Shown piece after piece: positions 6,909 to 9,164 of a stretch of 9,164 bases of DNA. Under the pieces are notes generated by a model. The model saw only the letters and a list, made by a program, of their open reading frames with translations, searched no databases and was not told the origin of the DNA. Every line of letters starts with the position of its first letter. Position 1 is the stretch's first letter. This DNA is from an uncultured Solirubrobacterales bacterium (GTDB lineage Bacteria; Actinomycetota; Thermoleophilia; Solirubrobacterales; Solirubrobacteraceae). Location: positions 1 to 9,164 of the forward strand of contig CALJKH010000133.1 of NCBI GenBank assembly GCA_937973575.1. Direction: 5' to 3'. The position numbers were made by a program, and so were the translations under genes.

Positions 6909-8942
6909 TTACTTATTGGCCTGCGTACTCTGCCGCACTGGGATCTCCACCGGCCGTGCGTGCATCGCACGGATGCGAACCTCACGCCAGGTAATCCCCT
7001 CACGCACTAGGGCCGGCATACCCATCAGGAAGGCCGTCGCAAGCTCCACGACCTGCAGAACGATGCCGTAGCCGAGTGCATCAGCACTGCTGATTCCGTA
7101 ACCGCCGTGCAGCACTGCAACGCAGGCAGCTTGGAAGACGCCGAGGTTCGCTGGCGTGGCTGGGATGGCTGCGGTTACGTTGACAGCGAACAGGACTGCT
7201 GCTGCCCCACCAAGGCCAGCACGGCCAAGGCCCATCGCCTCAAGCAGTACGTAACAGGACAGCCACTGCAGAACCCAAGCGGAGAGCTGGAAGACGGCGG
7301 CTGTCGCCCCCAGCTTCGGATTCTTGAAGACTCGCAGGCCGTTGCGAAGCTCGGCCATCAGCCAACGGCCCCTCTCCGACAGGGCAGCGACCTTCTCCGA
7401 CCGTGCGTTCTTACCGCGGGCAAGCAGCACCGGCGCAAGCAACACGCAGACCAGCACCAGTGACGGCGCAATCGCTATCGCCAACAACGCGTCAGCGTGC
7501 CCGTGGAAGAGAGGGACTGAGCCAAACATCACGATGCCAAGCCCGACTAGAGCCACAAGGTTTAGGAGCGTTTGGGAGACGATCGTGCCGACAACAGACG
7601 GGAATGTCTTAACTGGATCACCAGCACGGCGGGCGACAACGATTGCCCTCGCAGGCTCACCTAGTCGAGCTGGCAGCGTGGCGCTCATCAGCACTCCAAT
7701 GAATGTGCCACGCATCGCATCAGCGAGCTTGAGGTTGCTGTCAGGCAGCGCGGCCTTCAACATCACGTCCCACGCGACCCCGCGCAGTGCCATTGACGCG
7801 CACATGATCCCCAAGCCCAGCAGTACAAGCGACGGCTTGCTGCCAATCAGAGCATCAACGATGCGCTGAAGGCCAATCCGGTTGAGAGCCCAAGCTGAGG
7901 CTCCCAATGCGGCCACAGCTGCGAGGCCAATGACGCCACGGCGAATGCGCCCGCGGACGCGCTGGCGCTTGCGCTCCGGGGTGTCGTCAGGCGGCGGCAC
8001 ACGCTTAGGGCGAACGTTCTCCCCAAGGTCAGCGGGAAGCGACCCTGACCAAAGGCCAAAACGCTCACGCGTTGTCTGGGGCTCGGGGTGGGCAAGCGCA
8101 GTCTCGTAGACAGCTTCAACCTGCTCGGCCACGCGAGTCCAGGCGAACCTGTGGCTTGCCTCCCATGCCGCGTCGCCTAGCCGCTGCAACTGGGCAGCGT
8201 CGTCGCCAAGGTCGCGCAGGGCGAGCGCTAGGGCAACCGGGTCTCCAGGTGCGACGAGCAATGAGTCCACCCCGTTGGTCGCGACATCGCGGTAGCCGGC
8301 AATGTCACTGGCCACAACTGGCGTGCCAGCGGCGAATGCCTCAGTAAGGACCATGCCAAAGCTCTCGCCGCCAAGCGAAGGGGCGCAGAGGAGGTCAGCC
8401 CGGGCAAGTTCGTCGAGCTTGACTTGGTGTGGCACCTTGCCAAGCGCCCTTACGCCGGCAGGGTTGTTGAGGAGGTGCTCAAGCTGGGCTGGCGCGACGC
8501 CGACCAGAGTCAACTCAATATCAAGGTGTGACCTGAGCGCCTCAAAGGCACGCAGAAGTACAGGCAAGCCCTTGCGCTCAACCGCCTGCCCGATGAACAG
8601 CACCCGCAGCGGGCCTTGCACCATGATCGCGAACGTCTCGTTCCACGCGTCCCAATCCGCGCTTTCCAGCTCGTCTGCCACCGGTCCGGCGACGCCCGCA
8701 ACGTTGTAGAGCACATCGATCGGCCCGTCCCCCGTGCCCGCTGCCGCCGCGCGAACCGATGCATCGCTCGCCACGTCGCACGGATGGATCGTCAAAAGGC
8801 CGCCAGATGCCGCCGCAAGGTCTTCAAGCTCCGTGCTGGCCTTGCGCGGCAAGGCCAGCACGCGGTCACCCGCCGCAACATGCTGCGCAGCAAGCGCAAG
8901 CCCGATGCCCCGGGCAGCCCCGGTAATCACGACGGTAGCCAT
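6909..8942 (-). CDS. Chimeric frame: SDR N-terminal half joined to PimA-like GT4 C-terminal half plus flippase-like membrane domain
   Basis: One uninterrupted 677-residue frame covers three unlike parts. Residues 1-~109 are the cofactor half of a short-chain dehydrogenase: TGAARGIG at 7-14, D56 (CDVAS) and N80-V-A-G. The catalytic Ser, Tyr and Lys that should follow are absent. Residues ~110-285 are the C-terminal, sugar-nucleotide-binding half of a GT4 glycosyltransferase: FIGQAVERKG, then APSLGGESFGMVLTEAF with E193 and E201 as the EX7E pair. The wording closely resembles mycobacterial PimA, but the N-terminal acceptor half is missing. Residues ~335-645 are a multi-helix flippase-like (PF03706, UPF0104-type) membrane domain with PARLGEPARAIVVARR (424-439) and IPATPANLGVFQAA (593-606). 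GT4 followed by this membrane domain is plausible as one natural envelope-glycolipid protein. The SDR part is not, because both halves are cut at the seam. TetR follows 10 bases downstream. Taken literally, both enzymes should be inactive while the membrane domain stays intact. Confidence 0.75.
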   Translation of the reverse strand: MATVVITGAARGIGLALAAQHVAAGDRVLALPRKASTELEDLAAASGGLLTIHPCDVASDASVRAAAAGTGDGPIDVLYNVAGVAGPVADELESADWDAWNETFAIMVQGPLRVLFIGQAVERKGLPVLLRAFEALRSHLDIELTLVGVAPAQLEHLLNNPAGVRALGKVPHQVKLDELARADLLCAPSLGGESFGMVLTEAFAAGTPVVASDIAGYRDVATNGVDSLLVAPGDPVALALALRDLGDDAAQLQRLGDAAWEASHRFAWTRVAEQVEAVYETALAHPEPQTTRERFGLWSGSLPADLGENVRPKRVPPPDDTPERKRQRVRGRIRRGVIGLAAVAALGASAWALNRIGLQRIVDALIGSKPSLVLLGLGIMCASMALRGVAWDVMLKAALPDSNLKLADAMRGTFIGVLMSATLPARLGEPARAIVVARRAGDPVKTFPSVVGTIVSQTLLNLVALVGLGIVMFGSVPLFHGHADALLAIAIAPSLVLVCVLLAPVLLARGKNARSEKVAALSERGRWLMAELRNGLRVFKNPKLGATAAVFQLSAWVLQWLSCYVLLEAMGLGRAGLGGAAAVLFAVNVTAAIPATPANLGVFQAACVAVLHGGYGISSADALGYGIVLQVVELATAFLMGMPALVREGITWREVRIRAMHARPVEIPVRQSTQANK
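8598..8615 (-). other. Seam between unrelated coding sequences (probable chimeric junction)
   Basis: These 18 bases read GGCCCGCTGCGGGTGCTG on the minus strand and encode GPLRVL (residues 110-115). The motif suits both partners: SDRs often have a 'GPLRV' run near this point, and GT4 C-terminal halves often open with 'LRVLFIG'. To the right (SDR side) all proline codons, P32, P54, P74, P87 and the seam P111, are CCG. To the left, the next ten prolines (P127 to P289) use CCT, CCA or CCC, with one CCG. Shared sequence at the seam is what an assembler mis-join or a short-homology recombination would leave. Confidence 0.65.
8832..8862. repeat. Perfect 13-bp inverted repeat inside the SDR coding region
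   Basis: The arms CGTGCTGGCCTTG (8832-8844) and CAAGGCCAGCACG (8850-8862) are exact reverse complements around a 5-base CGCGG loop. They encode residues 28-37 of the SDR half (RVLALPRKAS...). A stem this strong inside a gene can hinder amplification and sequencing and can promote template switching. It lies ~220 bases from the seam. Confidence 0.85.
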
Positions 8943-8950
8943 GGTCTTAT

Positions 8951-8956
8951 CTCCCC
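8951..8956 (-). promoter_or_regulatory. Strong Shine-Dalgarno site before the SDR start
   Basis: GGGGAG lies 8 bases upstream of the ATG at 8942 on the minus strand, in the 18-base gap after the CurA-like stop. It fixes the SDR start and indicates a two-gene CurA-SDR operon. It stands out because metH, the NYN gene, TetR and the collagen-like gene lack a comparable site. Confidence 0.7.
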
Positions 8957-8960
8957 GCTC

Positions 8961-9164
8961 TCAAAGCTTCAGCAGTTGCTTGCCCTTGTTCGAACCCGAA
9001 AACAGCCTCTGCAATGTTGCAGGTGCATTCTCGAAGCCGTGCTGCACGTCCTCGCGGTAGGCGAGGCGGCCTTCGTTCACCCACTTGACCAGGCGGCGGC
9101 GGATATCAGGGAATTCATTGGCCCAATCGAGCACGATGAAGCCCTGCACCTTCATGCGGTTCAC
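8961..9164 (-). CDS. C-terminal fragment of a CurA-type NADPH-dependent medium-chain oxidoreductase
   Basis: The frame is open to the right edge and ends at TGA (8961-8963), leaving the last 67 residues of a protein whose family is usually ~330-345 long. The first visible codon (GTG) is internal, not a start. The motif VQGFIVLDWANEFPDIRRRL, followed by W-V-N-E-G-R-L-A-Y-R-E-D, then GFENAPATLQRLFSGSNKGKQLLKL, matches the conserved C-terminus of the CurA / prostaglandin-reductase-like branch of the zinc-independent medium-chain dehydrogenases. These reduce alpha,beta-unsaturated carbonyl compounds with NADPH. The cofactor-binding domain is outside the window. It is followed after 18 bases by the SDR start on the same strand, an arrangement common for paired oxidoreductases. 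It probably belongs to the same foreign segment as the SDR half. Confidence 0.88.
   Translation of the reverse strand: MNRMKVQGFIVLDWANEFPDIRRRLVKWVNEGRLAYREDVQHGFENAPATLQRLFSGSNKGKQLLKL

Noticed and set aside
6257..7003. Longer TetR start giving 248 residues
   Set aside because: It would overlap the upstream gene by about 95 bases and add 35 residues with no TetR character; ATG 6898 gives a normal length.
7324..7869. 181-codon plus-strand frame opposite the flippase domain
   Set aside because: Its product has no recognisable domain and is low-complexity, while the opposite strand encodes clear membrane helices with family motifs.
6909..8942. A genuinely new SDR-glycosyltransferase-flippase enzyme
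   Set aside because: Both soluble domains are cut exactly at the seam and lack essential halves, and codon use changes there, so a chimera explains it better.

Overview
The window reads as DNA from a high-GC actinobacterium, most likely class Thermoleophilia (Solirubrobacterales-like). The main clue is the collagen-like protein at the left edge. Its signal segment and the following 'LPTNSVGSTQIKDG' stretch match a surface-protein N-terminus I know from that class; this is recalled, not searched. The last ~550 bases (about 8610-9164) look like a different organism, probably a proteobacterium and perhaps a sphingomonad. Codon choice changes there, a good Shine-Dalgarno site appears, and two half-domains meet at an abrupt seam.

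Layout. (1) 1-756, minus: the N-terminal 252 codons of an exported collagen-like (Gly-X-Y) protein running off the left edge. (2) 757-849: a short divergent intergenic region. (3) 850-4377, plus: complete cobalamin-dependent methionine synthase MetH with all four modules. (4) 4430-5068, plus: an NYN/PIN-like nuclease-family protein with a GTG start. (5) 5069-5235: two consecutive hairpins, one a perfect 10-bp stem, probably a transcription end. (6) 5236-5502 and 5487-6245, plus: two overlapping genes for small single-pass membrane proteins of unknown function, the second with a four-cysteine external domain. (7) 6246-6272: overlapping inverted repeats at a convergent gene end. (8) 6257-6898, minus: a TetR-family regulator, 10 bp downstream of the next gene on the same strand. 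(9) 6909-8942, minus: one open frame joining half of a short-chain dehydrogenase (SDR), the C-terminal half of a PimA-like GT4 glycosyltransferase, and a complete flippase-like (PF03706-type) membrane domain. (10) 8961-9164, minus: the C-terminal 67 codons of a CurA-type NADPH-dependent oxidoreductase, running off the right edge.

How the parts relate. The actinobacterial GT4-flippase gene and the TetR gene form a probable two-gene operon for making or exporting a glycolipid or envelope glycan. MetH is the housekeeping gene of the window. The small membrane proteins and the collagen-like protein suggest a lineage rich in exported accessory proteins. The CurA fragment and SDR half form their own compact operon.

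The most important observation is the seam near 8598-8615. It removes the catalytic half of the SDR and the acceptor-binding half of the glycosyltransferase, and it coincides with a change in proline codon use. I judge it more likely an assembly chimera (or a rare illegitimate recombination) than a new three-domain enzyme. I found no RNA genes, CRISPR array, insertion sequence or defence system, and no convincing undescribed system.
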